Shown here: positions 19,730 through 30,158 of the stretch, piece by piece
Numbering within the stretch: the stretch's first letter is position 1
How the letters are laid out: the number at the start of each line of letters is the position of its first letter
Assembly (NCBI GenBank): GCA_963971535.1
Contig: OZ020594.1
Span: 114,596,418 to 114,660,417 of the forward strand
Source of the DNA: Notolepis coatsorum
Taxonomy: Eukaryota; Chordata; Actinopteri; Aulopiformes; Paralepididae
Length of the DNA: 64,000 nt
Reading direction: 5' to 3'
Position numbers and translations under genes: made by a program
The notes under the pieces: generated by a model
Seen by the model: the letters and a program-made list of their open reading frames with translations, nothing else
What the model was told of the DNA's origin: nothing
The model's database searches: none

Positions 19730-20376
19730 AACACGGGTTCCCTTTTATACGTTTCAGCGTATTATATCATACGTTCATATTTATTTGTAGTATATTTGCT
19801 TAGAAAACGTAATTGTCTAATTCAATTTCTTTCTTTTTTTCGCCACGTCACAACATGTTTACAGGAACGTTTTGGAGTTGTATTTGGAGTGTATTTCGTG
19901 ACTGTAGGGAACGTCAGGGTACAAGTCTGACCCACTTCCAGTGATGAAGCTAAGCTATGCTAACGGAGCGGCTGTTCCCTAAGCTTAATGCACGCACAGA
20001 GAAGAAAAGGGTATGTATCTTGTCTAACTCCAAGATGGGATACGCTTCAGCCTCATCTATCCAGCCCGCATCCGCGTTACCGTTAACGGACTGACTTGCA
20101 TGTTCGACACCGCGGAGGAAGCAGAGCTTTTTTACGGGGATATTAGCAGTAAGTGACCAATTATCAGGACTTCCCACATATCCCATTCGAATAATTATTT
20201 ATAGTTTGTTTGCCTTTTTCCCTAATTACTCATTAGGCTATATGTTATAAATTGTCTTTGGGAACACTACATGCTTTGTTTATGGGATGTGTGATGTGCA
20301 AGGACTTACATATCAGAAGTGTATGTTACAATTAGAGCTGGGCATAGATAATTTTTTTTAATCTAGATTAATCTAC
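19730..20376. repeat. 647-bp tandem duplication, copy 1
   Basis: It runs from ACACGGGTTCCCTTTTATAC to AATCTAGATTAATCT and is almost identical to the second copy, which starts at 20377. Copy 1 has no insertion at the site where copy 2 carries a hAT, and it ends in the first ~43 bp of a hAT terminus (TAGAGCTGGGC). A matching 78-codon minus-strand ORF occurs in both copies, but I recognise no product. Confidence 0.9.
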
Positions 20377-22157
20377 ACGGGTTCCCTTTTATACGTTTCA
20401 GCGTATTATATCATACGTTCATATTTATTTGTAGTATATTTGCTTAGAAAACGTAATTGTCTAATTCAATTTCTTTCTTTTTTTTCGCCACGTCACAACA
20501 TGTTTACAGGAACGTTTTGGAGTTGTATTTGGAGTGTATTTCGTGACTGTAGGGAACGTCAGGGTACAAGTCTGACCCACTTCCAGTGATGAAGCTAAGC
20601 TATGCTAACGGAGCGGCTGTTCCCTAAGCTTAATGCACGCACAGAGAAGAAAAGGGTATGTATCTTGTCTAACTCCAAGATGGGATACGCTTCAGCCTCA
20701 TCTATCCAGCCCGCATCCGCGTTACCGTTAACGGACTGACTTGCATGTTCGACACCGCGGAGGAAGCAGAGCTTTTTTACGGGGATATTAGCAGTAAGTG
20801 ACCAATTATCAGGACTTCCCACATATCCCATTCGAATAATTATTTATAGTTTGTTTGCCTTTTTCCCTAATTACTCATTAGGCTATATGTTATAAATAGG
20901 GATGCCCCGATCGATCGGCCATCGATCGTTATCGGCCGATAATCAGTATAAATATGCGATCGGGGAATTCCGATAATGAGTCATATTCGCCGATCGCGGA
21001 AACTGATCAAGTGGATATCTCACTCGCTTGTCTCAGACACACACAACCTGCAAACTGCTCCTCCTCCCTAGCCCCGCCCGTACCCGTGTAGAGTTTGTAA
21101 ACACGCTGAGTCTAGATGGTGCATTCGACCTGAGCTAACGTTAGCTACCTAGCTATCGTTACTGTTTTATTTTCGCCGATCGTCAAAACAGATCTCACTC
21201 GCTGAGTTCTGTCTCAGACACCGGGAGCTGCACACAGTGCTGCGCGTCTGCTCCTCCTCCAGCTCCTCCCGCACGCATGTAAACACGGGTCTAGTCTAGT
21301 CTAGTGGGACGGGACCTCCATGAGCTAACGTTAGCTACCGCTACAAAATGACCCAGTCAACTATTCACTTTTAGTTTAATACATGATGAGGCATTGTCTA
21401 ACTGAACGGTATCTAGCCGGCTAGCTACTGATAGCTCCTGATATCAACAAATGCTCCAGCAATAGTCTAGTTATCTAGTACTAGTGTATGATACCTCTGT
21501 TAGCTCACGTTAGCTTAGCTCACTGTTCAAAACGAAATGTCCCATTTCAACTAAATAGTTCACTGAGGCGTTGTCTTAACGTTATATTTCCGGCTAGCAG
21601 TAGCTACAGACAGCTCCTGATATCAATGTCTTATAACACTCATTCGATGCATATTCGAAGCCCGGCTTGCGTCGCAGTCATTAACGGGGATAGCTGAGGG
21701 AGTAGGGTATATCTGCAGAGCCTAGGGTAAATCTGCAGAGCCGAATGTGATTTGATCAAAGCAGAGTATGTACACACAGACAGTGGAGATAGCGAGCATT
21801 TTGACTTGTTGCGTGGTGGCGATGTCTCGCAGATAATACAAGTACAAGTCTAATTATATAATATATATATTTTATAAAAAAAAAAAAAAAAAAAAAATTA
21901 TATAAAATAATTTTTAATTTCTTTTTAATCAAAAACGATCGGTATCGGATCGGTATCGGCCGATATGGCTCACGACGATCGGTGATCGGTATCGGTGGCA
22001 AAAAACGTGATCGGGGCATCCCTAGTTATAAATTGTCTTTGGGAACACTACATGCTTTGTTTATGGGATGTGTGATGTGCAAGGACTTACATATCAGAAG
22101 TGTATGTTACAATTAGAGCTGGGCATAGATAATTTTTTTTAATCTAGATTAATCTAC
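20377..22157. repeat. Tandem duplication, copy 2 (interrupted)
   Basis: This repeats 19730-20376 but is split by a 1,128-bp hAT at 20897-22024 and its 8-bp duplication. After the hAT it continues to 22157 and beyond into the full TAGAGCTGGGC hAT. Confidence 0.9.
20897..22024. mobile_element. Non-autonomous hAT, TAGGGATGCCCCGATC ends
   Basis: Inverted ends TAGGGATGCCCCGATC are flanked by an exact 8-bp duplication, GTTATAAA, at 20889-20896 and 22025-22032. The empty site is preserved in copy 1 of the tandem duplication (about 20246). Internal sequence is rich in CGATCGG and TATCGG motifs near both ends. There is no transposase. Confidence 0.93.
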
Positions 22158-22652
22158 CTGCAATCCTGTAATTAATCTAGATTAATCTAGATTAAAATGG
22201 CTCAAAAAAAGAAAACAAATCTGCTGAAGGCGTTCAAAATAGGTGTGTTCTACCCAAATAATGACCAGAGGAGGAGATTTATCCTCTCCTCTTCATCTGA
22301 GGAGTCACTAGGTGTTCTATCTCCTTGTTCAACAGCATGAACATGTCTCTTCTTTTTGTAATTTCCAGTGTTTCTTTTAAAACCAGATTTATCGTAATTT
22401 TCTGTGCCCTTCCTTTGATGCCATTAACATTGTTACACTGATATTGACAGCTCTCTCCAGTGTCAAATCACTCTCTGTCAGTAGTTTCTTCTGTGAACCT
22501 TCATTTCTTAATCCACACACAAACCTGTCTCTCAATGTGTCTTTTAGTGAATCTCTAAATTCACAATGCTGCTGACTGGTTGCTCACACACAGACTGCTG
22601 CAGAAGCAGTTTTCTCAACAAATTCAGTGCAAGCTCAGTGTAACAGTTCCAT

Positions 22653-22709
22653 GAATGAATGAATGAATGAATGAAAACGTTATTTAACAGATTGCAGAAT
22701 GGGTACAAT
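22653..22709 (-). mobile_element. LINE 3' end, first part (split)
   Basis: (GAAT)n and the AACAGATTGCAGAATGGGTA tail of the LINE family run on the minus strand and are cut at 22709 by a hAT. The copy resumes at 23888 with TACAATACAGTACGGCTCAA and ends near 23975. Confidence 0.88.
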
Positions 22710-23887
22710 CAGCGTTTCCGTTAGCCGGTAATTACCGGTATTTGTCCGGCAAAATCTCCTGAAGTCCGACATATTTAATTTCTCCGGTCTTAATGTCCGG
22801 TGAAAATAATTCCCTGAGTCTAAGCACAATTTGATTATTTGAATTGTATTAAAATAGGCTAAAATTAAATAGCCTATGCGATGAACGAAACGATCATTAC
22901 ATTTGTTTCCTCGTTGCTTCTAATAATGACAACGACGTTGTCAGCGAGAGCTTTAAAAACGTAGGTCTCGGTTCGCTTCATCGGACCAAACGCGAACCAA
23001 ATATAGGAAGTGATTATTATTACCACTGCTCGCAGCACTCACTGCAAAACAAGCACACTGCATCTAATCTCTCTCTCTATCTATCTATCTATCTATCTCT
23101 CTCTCTCTATCTATCTATCTATGTCTGTGCATCTTGGGAAGAAGGAAGAAAAAACGCGGCTTATTATTATTACCGAGGCGCGCGGCTTATTATATTATTA
23201 AAACGGCTACTTGTGGGCACTCATAAAAACACCGTGGTCTACAAGTTGTTTAGCGAGAGGATGGTGGTAGGTAATGTGCTTCAATAGAACAATGGATCAA
23301 TGCCATGTCAAAACTCGGCTCCGCTGATCTGGGCTCCGCAGTACACACCCAGACACACACACACGCGCGCGCGCACACACAGGATCGCAGCCACACACAC
23401 ATTTCCACTGTCCAATAGACAAGCGCCCTTTTCGACCGCGTGACATTGAGGTGGAGAGAGTAGTCACGCAAACCACGATAATGTTGCAGTCTCTCTGCTT
23501 TCTCAGTTCTTCGCTTGATATAATTAATACAAATGTCCAATATAACGGAATTCGTTAGCTCATAAAAATGTGATTATAACTGACTGCTGTTTATTGTCGG
23601 ACCGACTGCCACATACGCGGTCTATTTTATTTCAAGTCAGCAGCAGCACGGAGACGGAGTATCGAGGGACTTATTTTATTTGGAATATATTAATGACTGT
23701 ATACGCAAAAGTAGCCTAGTTTTAAGTAATAATATTATAAATCTACATGCCTTGAGGATGACATGAGCCTACCTATCAATTGTTTTAAAGCTCAATAAAC
23801 TATGACCGGAATTAATCTCATTTGTCCGGTAGTTGAAATCTTGCAGGTCACGGAGACCGGCAACAATTTTTTCTAACGGAAACCCTG
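22710..23887. mobile_element. Non-autonomous hAT, CAGSGTTTCCGTTAG ends
   Basis: The ends are CAGCGTTTCCGTTAGCCGGT and, reverse complemented, CAGGGTTTCCGTTAG. The exact 8-bp duplication GGTACAAT lies at 22702-22709 and 23888-23895, within a LINE tail. (CTAT)n is at about 23077-23122 and a CA/CG-repeat is near 23345-23380. No transposase is seen. A relative of its right part lies inside the hAT at 38824-39745. Confidence 0.93.
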
Positions 23888-23975
23888 GGTACAATACAGT
23901 ACGGCTCAATACATACAATTGTTAAGGGGATGCAGACCAGAGAAAGACATCAGGGTCCCCCATTTTCATTTATTT
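23888..23975 (-). mobile_element. LINE 3' end, second part (split)
   Basis: This continues the copy begun at 22653, through CAATTGTTAAGGGGATGCAG to GGTCCCCCATTTTCATT. The segment encoding the usual GTCTTGTTTAC step is missing. Confidence 0.85.
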
Positions 23976-23990
23976 GCTCCACATTGTCAT

Positions 23991-24455
23991 TAGCCCCTTT
24001 CGTGACTGTGATGCACTGAGTGAATCCACAGTCACTTGCTCCTCAATAGGAAACCAACCTAGATTTACCATGAAGGACTGGTTCTGGCCGAACCGTTCGT
24101 TATACAAGTATCACAGAGAAATTACAAAGGTACTCACAGTTGCACGAGGGTTTCGGACAGAGATACGGGATGGTGCGCATGCGCTGTGATCACCTAACTG
24201 CGGAAATAATGCCGTTTTGAGCAGTTTATAAAAATTATTTAAAATGTTTATTAGCAACACAGAGCTTTCAAACCATCCCGTATCTCTGTCCGAAACCCTC
24301 GTGCAACTGTGAGCACCTTTGAAACGTCTCTGTGATTCTTGTATAACGAACGGTTCAGCCAGAACCAGTCCTTCATGGTAAATCTAGGTTGGTTTCCTAT
24401 TGAGGAGCAAGTGACTGTGGATTCACTCCGTGCCTCACAGTCACGAAAGGGGCTA
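23991..24455. mobile_element. Foldback MITE with ~183-bp arms
   Basis: The arms 23991-24173 and 24273-24455 are near-perfect inverted copies beginning TAGCCCCTTTCGTGACTGTG, with a ~100-bp spacer. The flanks CATTGTCAT and CATTATCAT suggest a 9-bp target duplication with one change. It has no coding capacity, and the superfamily is not assigned. Confidence 0.75.
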
Positions 24456-24970
24456 CATTATCATCAAACGGTCCAATATTTCCAATAACCCAAGCCATTT
24501 CTGTTGTAAACACTCACGATAGTCCAGTCGATCCTTCCTTTAGTGTGTAAAGTGGATTTCCTCCTCTTGTAGATGTTTCCCAGTGCCGCCTGTATCAACG
24601 TGAGCTAACATGCTAACTCGCTAACGTTAATAATGTAAACAAAGCTTGCAACGGACTTCTTCTTTCTTGCATTGCGCAGATTCAGACGTCCTCATCGCCG
24701 AATTGTGTTATATCCTGAGGACTTCTTAACCTCACCTGTATAACAATGATTACCGGACCACTACTTTAGTTTAACACATTATTCTGACTACAGCTCCGGT
24801 AGTGCAATCACTTCCTGGTACCACAGCTGGGAACTACGGCAAGTATTTAAGGACAATACAGACCCAACGTTGAGAAAAAGATTAACGGCGTCAATTATAT
24901 TATCGCGCGATACTAGTCTCGCGATAACGCAGCACGGTAACGCCGTTAACGGCCCAGCTCTAGTTACAAT

Positions 24971-25314
24971 ATAGTATATTTCATGGGGTTACAAACGTCG
25001 TCCTAACTACAGTAACTGGTTGTGCTGATTAAAACGGGACATCACATGTCAAGTTCAGGGGTATACGGGGGGAGGGAGGGTTTGTTTGTTATTGTGTTAA
25101 ACACAGACGGGTTTGATATAAAGGGGCATTACGTGCCTAGCTCAGGGGGACACGGAGGTAGGGAGGGTTTCTGTTTTTAGTTTTCTATGTTACACTCAGA
25201 CAGGTTTGTGAAATTGTTTTTAATTTCTCACCTTTATATAACTACCAGCCGCTCTATTTTTTTTGCTATATATCTGTGCTTATTAGCAGAATTGTTTTCT
25301 TTTCTTGCTTATAT
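24971..25314 (+). other. Probable L1-like leader with an imperfect repeat
   Basis: Two imperfect ~110-bp copies centred on GGGAGGGTTT lie at about 25020-25215. The stretch is directly upstream of the ATG of the L1-like ORF2 and is probably the element's 5' or inter-ORF sequence. No ORF1 was recognised. Confidence 0.35.
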
Positions 25315-25430
25315 ATGGCCGCAACTCAGAATAAGATCCAGATCGGAAGTAAAGCTGTCACGTTAGTTTCCTGGAACGTAAGAGGACTAGGCAATATCAT
25401 GAAAAGGCAAAAAGTCTTCAGGCACCTTAA
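25315..25430 (+). pseudogene. L1-like ORF2 endonuclease, part 1
   Basis: From ATG at 25315 the frame encodes the start of an APE-type endonuclease (VSWNVRGLGN, then KRQKVFRHLK). It is cut at a TTAA at 25427-25430 by the Kolobok-like element and resumes in frame at 27852 (SLSVDVIFLQETH). The Asn in the WNVRGL block and the Glu in QETH are conserved catalytic positions of this nuclease family. Confidence 0.85.
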
Positions 25431-25479
25431 AGTGGAAATGAAGCAGTGCGATAAATACATATTCATATCATCACATTAG

Positions 25480-25991
25480 TAGGGGTGGGAATCACCAGTT
25501 TCATCATGATACGATACGATATCGATTCTTTGGACAACGATACGATATTTGCCGATATCACAAAGTCTCTCACGATACAATACGATACGATTAGATTCAG
25601 GTGCCTGCGATCGATATGAGATGATATCATATGCCCATTTAACACAATCAGTAACATTTAGATCAACAAAAAAAAGGTAATGAAAATATCATTTGACATT
25701 TGTATTTTTGAGCTCTTCCAGACATTTAAAGGAAAATCAATCTATTGTTTTTAATACAAATAGACCTCCTGTTCACTGTAAAGTGCCACGTTTTTATATA
25801 TTGAGCTTTAAACTTTAAGCTAAATTTTTTGGAACTCAAAACTCACAACCTCCCTCTCCCAAACCGTTCCTACAACAATTTGTTGATGTTGCATGATCAT
25901 GTATAGGCCTACATTTATTATGCATTATATTGTTTATGTTTAAATAACATTTAAACATCAAACTCCTCTGACCTCATCTGGTCTTCCAAAG

Positions 25992-26022
<31 letters not shown>

Positions 26023-26221
26023 GAAAGGGAGAATGCTATGCTGTAACATCTACACACACGGAGCTACTGCTGTTGTTCTTGGGCGGATATGAGACTCGCC
26101 ACAGGATTTTCAATATAAGAGTATCGATATGAATCGATCTTATTACATCGCATCGATCCGATTCGATTGTTGATAATTACATCGATGTATCGATCTGGAT
26201 CGATGTATCGTCCCACCCCTA
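25480..26221. mobile_element. Non-autonomous hAT, TAGGGGTGGGA ends
   Basis: TAGGGGTGGGA inverted ends are flanked by an exact 8-bp duplication, CACATTAG (25472-25479 and 26222-26229). CGATACGATA-type repeats lie near the left end and ATCGATC-type repeats near the right. A (CA)n tract is at about 25998-26022. It lies within the Kolobok-like element's left arm. Confidence 0.93.
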
Positions 26222-26451
26222 CACATTAGTATTTAGATAAGCCACAGAAAAAATCACGTTATAAAAATAAGCAGTTTCTAAGAAAAAACGATTTGTTATG
26301 TGCATTTTTGAAGCATTTATCATTATGGGCGCGGCCATTTTGTTGCTGACGTCATGGGGCTTGTTTGGTGTATACACTGCTGGTTAGCTGCCTATAGTGA
26401 ATGGGTCAGTCGGTAAATAAAACGTTGCCTACAAAACAACGGGACCGCGGT

Positions 26452-26733
26452 GGTTCTGTTTGTATTGCTCCTGGCTGTTCAAACAAATTTTACCATGTGA
26501 GAGAGAGGAAAGTTGGTTAATTTCCACAAACTACCAGTGAAAAAAACAGTGTTGTTGGCATGTTGGCTCAGGCTGGCTGCACTCAGGCGGCGTGATCAGC
26601 CTGTTGGACAGGGAATGAAGATCCCCAGAGAACACTTCATTGCCTCGGATTATGTTGTTGGGGGTGGAAGGTTTGTCCAGAAGACCACTAATCGGCTGAA
26701 GCCTGATGCGGTTCCCTCGGTCTTCGACAGACA
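26452..26733 (+). pseudogene. THAP-type zinc-finger fragment, left arm
   Basis: The pieces are SVCIAPGCSN (C-x4-C), then VNFHKLPVKK in another frame, IPREHF, and LKPDAVPSVF (the AVPxxF box of THAP domains). A frameshift and stop near 26512 separate the N-terminal cysteines from the rest. The third zinc ligand is Pro where Cys is expected (IPREHF against IC.EHF). THAP domains bind DNA and occur at the N-terminus of P-element and Kolobok transposases. This fragment cannot make a full domain. Confidence 0.75.
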
Positions 26734-26879
26734 GACCGGCGTTAGCTCTCGGGAGCGATGGCTAGCTAGTTAGCACCAGCCGGGGACCGGCGTTAGCAAC
26801 CGGGAGCGTCGCGGAGCATTCAGCCTGCTGGCTACCTAGATCCACTTCAACCAGCGTCGCGGAGCATTCAGCCTGCTGG

Positions 26880-27135
26880 CTACACAGCTTGTCGGTGTGC
26901 TGGAGCCTCGGCAAGCTAACGGTAGCTGGCTACACAGCTTGTCGGTGTGCTGGAACCTCGGCAAGCTAATGGTAGCTGGCTACACAGCTTGTCGGTGTGC
27001 TGGAACCTCGGCAAGCTAACGGTAGCTGGCTACACAGCTTGTCGGTGTGCTGGAACCTCGGCAAGCTAACGGTAGCTGGCTACACAGCTTGTCGGTGTGC
27101 TAATAGCCTCGGCAAGCTAACGGTAGCTGGCTCCA
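26880..27135. repeat. ~50-bp tandem repeat at foldback centre
   Basis: A unit beginning GCTACACAGCTTGTCGGTGT and continuing through CGGCAAGCTAACGGTAGCTG is repeated about five times between the two arms. Confidence 0.9.
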
Positions 27136-27299
27136 GGCTATTAGCACATCGACAAGCTGCTGGAGCTCCCGACGCTGGGCTGGTTGAAGTGGATCTAGGT
27201 AGCCAGCAGGCTGAATGCTCCGCGACGCTCCCGGTTGCTAATGCCGGTCCCCGGCTGGTGCTAACCAGCTACCCATCGCTCCCGAGAGCTAACGCCGGT

Positions 27300-27579
27300 C
27301 TGTCTGTCGAAGACCGAGGGAACCGCATCAGGCTTCAGCTGATTAGTGGTCTTCTGGACAAACCTTCCACCCCCAACAACATAATCCGAGGCAATGAAGT
27401 GTTCTCTGGGGATCTTCATTCCCTGTCCAACAGGCTGATCACGCCGCCTGAGTGCAGCCAGCCTGAGCCAACATGCCAACAACACTGTTTTTTTCACTGG
27501 TAGTTTGTGGAAATTAACCAACTTTCCTCTCGCATGGTAAAATTAGTTTGAACAGCCAGGAGCAATACAAACAGAACCA
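27300..27579 (-). pseudogene. THAP-type zinc-finger fragment, right arm
   Basis: The inverted copy of the left-arm fragment. Here the CIAPGCSN block and the FHKLPVKK block are in one frame, with a single stop after CSN. The same Cys-to-Pro change (IPREHF) is present, so it predates the arm duplication or the arms were homogenised. The AVPSVF box is intact. Confidence 0.75.
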
Positions 27580-27851
27580 CTGCGGTCCCGTTGTTTTGTA
27601 GGCAACATTTTATTTACCGACTGACCCATTCACTATAGGCAGCTAACCAGCAGTGTATACACCAAACAAACCCCATGACGTCAGCCATGACGTCAGCAAC
27701 AAAATGGCGGCGCCCATGTTGAAAACAGGGATATTATATTTGATTTTTCAGACAAATAAGATAGATTTCACATTTGATTATAGAACCCTGTCTTACACAA
27801 GGTACACAACAAACAAACTAGGATCACATTGTTCACTGCTTCATTTCCACT

Positions 27852-27962
27852 TTAAATCTCTGTCTGTCGACGTGATATTTTTACAGGAGACACACATCAA
27901 AGCCACACAACAACGTAGCCTGAGGTGTAATTGTATTTTGCAGGTCTATCACTCGCCTTTCT
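27852..27962 (+). pseudogene. L1-like ORF2 endonuclease, part 2
   Basis: Continues part 1 in frame from TTAA, with VIFLQETHIKATQQRSLR and then VYHSPFS. It is cut by the transposon at 27964 and resumes at 29210. The segment matches the early catalytic region of L1 endonucleases. Confidence 0.85.
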
Positions 27963-27963
27963 C

Positions 27964-29209
27964 AGGGGTGTACAGTGCGACATATATCTCGCACGTGCTA
28001 CAGCAACAGCTGTCTGTGCGATGGATGGATTTACTTCAGTAGCACTGGTGCGATAGGGATTCGGTTCATATAGATACTCTTATTTTGAAAATCCTGTAGC
28101 GGGTCTCATTTCTGCCCACGCGCAGCTCCAGCTAGGCTCCGAAAGCTAGCAACGTTCAGGTGCATATGATACTCTTATTTTGAAAAAACTCTTGTGACAA
28201 CTCGACGAGTCGTATCCGCCCTATCCGTGCCACTGCTTCTGCAAGCAGAGCAGCGCGTTGGTCGGTTGGTGCACGTTAACACAGCAGTGCGCCTACACGT
28301 CCCGAAATAAGTCTGTGGTGTTTTTTCTTTCTCGCAACGGGTCAAATGCATCTACATGCTTTGCACCGTCGCCATTCCTTTATGCGCACATCGCCCGAAA
28401 TTAACGTTTATGTACCATTACAATCACTACAACGTTAGCAAGCTAACAAGCTAATCCTGATCACAGGCAGAGCCAGCAGACACAGTGTGGAAAGGGAAAT
28501 GGGGGGGCACTCTCTCCCCTTCCCTGTGTGTGTGTGCGTGCGTGCGTTTGGAAAGACGATGAAGTCACTAGTCAAGACTCAGGACAGGAGTATATTATAG
28601 TAAACTGAGGATGGACAGATAATGATGATATTCAAATACAAGTTTCGAGAGGAGTGGAAGTTTGAAGACATACTAGACTACAATATGATGCGGGGGTGGT
28701 GAGTTGAAACAGTGTGTGAATGAATGAAAACTTTATTTAACAGATTGCAGAATGGGTACAGTACGGCTCAATACACACAATTGTTAAGGGGATGCAGACC
28801 AGAGAAAGACGTTTGTCTTGTTTACATCAGGGTCCCCCATTGTGTGTGTGTGTGTGTGTCCCAACCGACCCCACTTCTATGTTTCAATAAATTATTTGCA
28901 TTTAAAACTATTAACACTGACTCATTCCTTCAGTCCACTCAAAATTATGCTAATATTCCTTATGTTGTTTATGATATTAATTTAAAATAGCATATGAGAG
29001 TATCATAGTAATAATAACACATGGCGATATACTAAATGACAGCCAAACATGGCACTGCAACTAAATAACACAAATACAATAGGCACATTTGTGACTGTTA
29101 CAAATATAACACGTTTTATACTTGTGCTACAAGATTTTGGCCTGTGCTACAAAACTATCAACCTCTGTAGCACCAGTGCTATGTGCAAAAAAAGTTAACG
29201 TACAGCCCT
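27964..29209. mobile_element. DNA transposon, CAGGGSTGTAC ends, in L1
   Basis: The left end is CAGGGGTGTACAGTGCGAC and the right end, reverse complemented, is CAGGGCTGTACGTTAAC. GCCTTTCTC flanks both sides (27955-27963 and 29210-29218), which gives 7-9 bp depending on where the terminal C is placed. Excision restores the L1 frame. A LINE 3' end is inside at 28717-28842, and a segment at 28065-28222 is shared with the hAT at 18541-19633. No transposase is seen. Confidence 0.78.
28717..28842 (-). mobile_element. LINE 3' end
   Basis: A minus-strand family tail from (GAAT)n to GGGTCCCCCATT that stops at a (TG)n tract (28839-28858). Confidence 0.88.
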
Positions 29210-29440
29210 GCCTTTCTCCTCCCATGCTGGTGGCGTGGCTATCCTTTTTAAGAAAAATGTCCCATTTCAATTGACTTCTATGACTGCTGACCCTTTTGGT
29301 AGATATATTTTAGTCTCAGGCACCATTAATTCATTCCCCTTGACTTTACATCTATGGTCCAAATACTGATGACCCAAACGTTTCAACCTGCTCCCCGACA
29401 CTAGTAACTCAAATGTAATAATTGGCGGTGACCTGAAGGT
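29210..29440 (+). pseudogene. L1-like ORF2 endonuclease, part 3
   Basis: It encodes HAGGVAILFKKNVPFQ and FGRYILVSGT, then, after frame breaks, NIYG-like and VIIGGD-like blocks (the GGD motif precedes the catalytic Asn in L1 endonucleases). It is degraded and ends at a repeat-rich stretch. Confidence 0.75.
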
Positions 29441-29800
29441 GCGCTCAGTAGAGCACACACACACACACACACACACTCTCTCTCTCTCACTGTCTGTCGT
29501 TGATAATATAATCTGAAGAGGTCCTGCATTATTATTATTATCATTCTCGAGAATACACGCGGACCCGACGGAACGTTAACTTATGAATTAAAAGTAGTCT
29601 AACATGCTTTTCATCCTCGCCCGTGTATATACCCACGTCGCGCTAAAACAACATAACTACTGTATGGCAGAGACAGAGTGCGTGTGTGTACGAGTTAAGA
29701 GTTATCTCGCAGTTCATTCAAGCGCGCATCACGGTGATGACAGCTCTCTATCTAGAGTAGAAAGGTGCGCTCAGTAGAGCACACACACACACTCTCTCTC
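29441..29800. repeat. Direct repeats with CA/CT microsatellites
   Basis: GGTGCGCTCAGTAGAGCACA followed by (CA)n(CT)n occurs at about 29438 and again at 29764. The 270 bp between has no recognised feature. Confidence 0.75.
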
Positions 29801-29861
29801 TCTCTCTCTCTCAAACAGAGAAATCAAAAGAAATCAGTACATTACAGGAAGGAATTTCTTG

Positions 29862-29985
29862 TACAGTCTTGTACAGTGGGTGACAATATTGTCACAAGGA
29901 AAGATGAAATTACATACCTAGGTTTCATCCTAGAGGCAAATCTTTCCTGTGACAAAATGGAATCCAATGTAATAAAAAAAGTCAA
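29862..29985 (+). pseudogene. LINE ORF2 internal fragment
   Basis: It encodes VGDNIVTRKDEITYLG and ILEANLSCDKM, closely matching 51158-51270 of the intact LINE. Both ends are truncated and the copy runs into CT-rich sequence. Confidence 0.85.
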
Positions 29986-30158
29986 AAAAAAGGTCTCTCT
30001 CTCCCTCTCTCTATCTATGTCTCCCTATCTCCCTCTCTCTCCCTCCATCTCTCCTCTGTATCTCCCTCTTTCTTTCTCTTCCTCTATATCCCTCTCTCTC
30101 CCCCTCTATCTCTCTTTCTTTCTCTCCCTATATATCCTCTCTCTCTCCTTATCTCCTC
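29986..30158. repeat. CT-rich microsatellite, left of LTR element
   Basis: (CTCTCC/CTAT/CTTT)n sequence. Similar CT-rich sequence continues at 37395-37557, so the LTR element inserted into a CT-rich tract. No clean target duplication can be read in such sequence. Confidence 0.85.

Larger units (their letters stand above)
22114..24962. mobile_element. Non-autonomous hAT, TAGAGCTGGGC ends
   Basis: Inverted TAGAGCTGGGC ends (22114 and 24962) are flanked by an exact 8-bp duplication, GTTACAAT, at 22106-22113 and 24963-24970. Short AATCTAGATT repeats follow the left end. It contains a LINE 3' end that itself contains another hAT (22710-23887), and a foldback at 23991-24455. There is no transposase. 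Confidence 0.92.
25431..27851. mobile_element. Kolobok-like foldback transposon carrying inverted THAP fragments
   Basis: The inverted ends are AGTGGAAATGAAGCAGTG. A TTAA lies outside each end (25427-25430 and 27852-27855) and removing the element restores the L1 reading frame, so the boundaries are firm. The arms are inverted copies (about 26328-26925 and 27100-27720), each with a THAP zinc-finger-like fragment. A ~50-bp tandem repeat fills the centre. TTAA targets together with a THAP domain are hallmarks of the Kolobok superfamily. There is no DDE transposase core, so it is non-autonomous. A hAT sits in the left arm (25480-26221). Confidence 0.82.

Noticed and set aside
19950..20831. Identical 78-codon minus-strand ORFs at 19950-20186 and 20595-20831
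   Set aside because: They are identical only because of the tandem duplication. No domain or homologue is recognised and the Met context is unremarkable.
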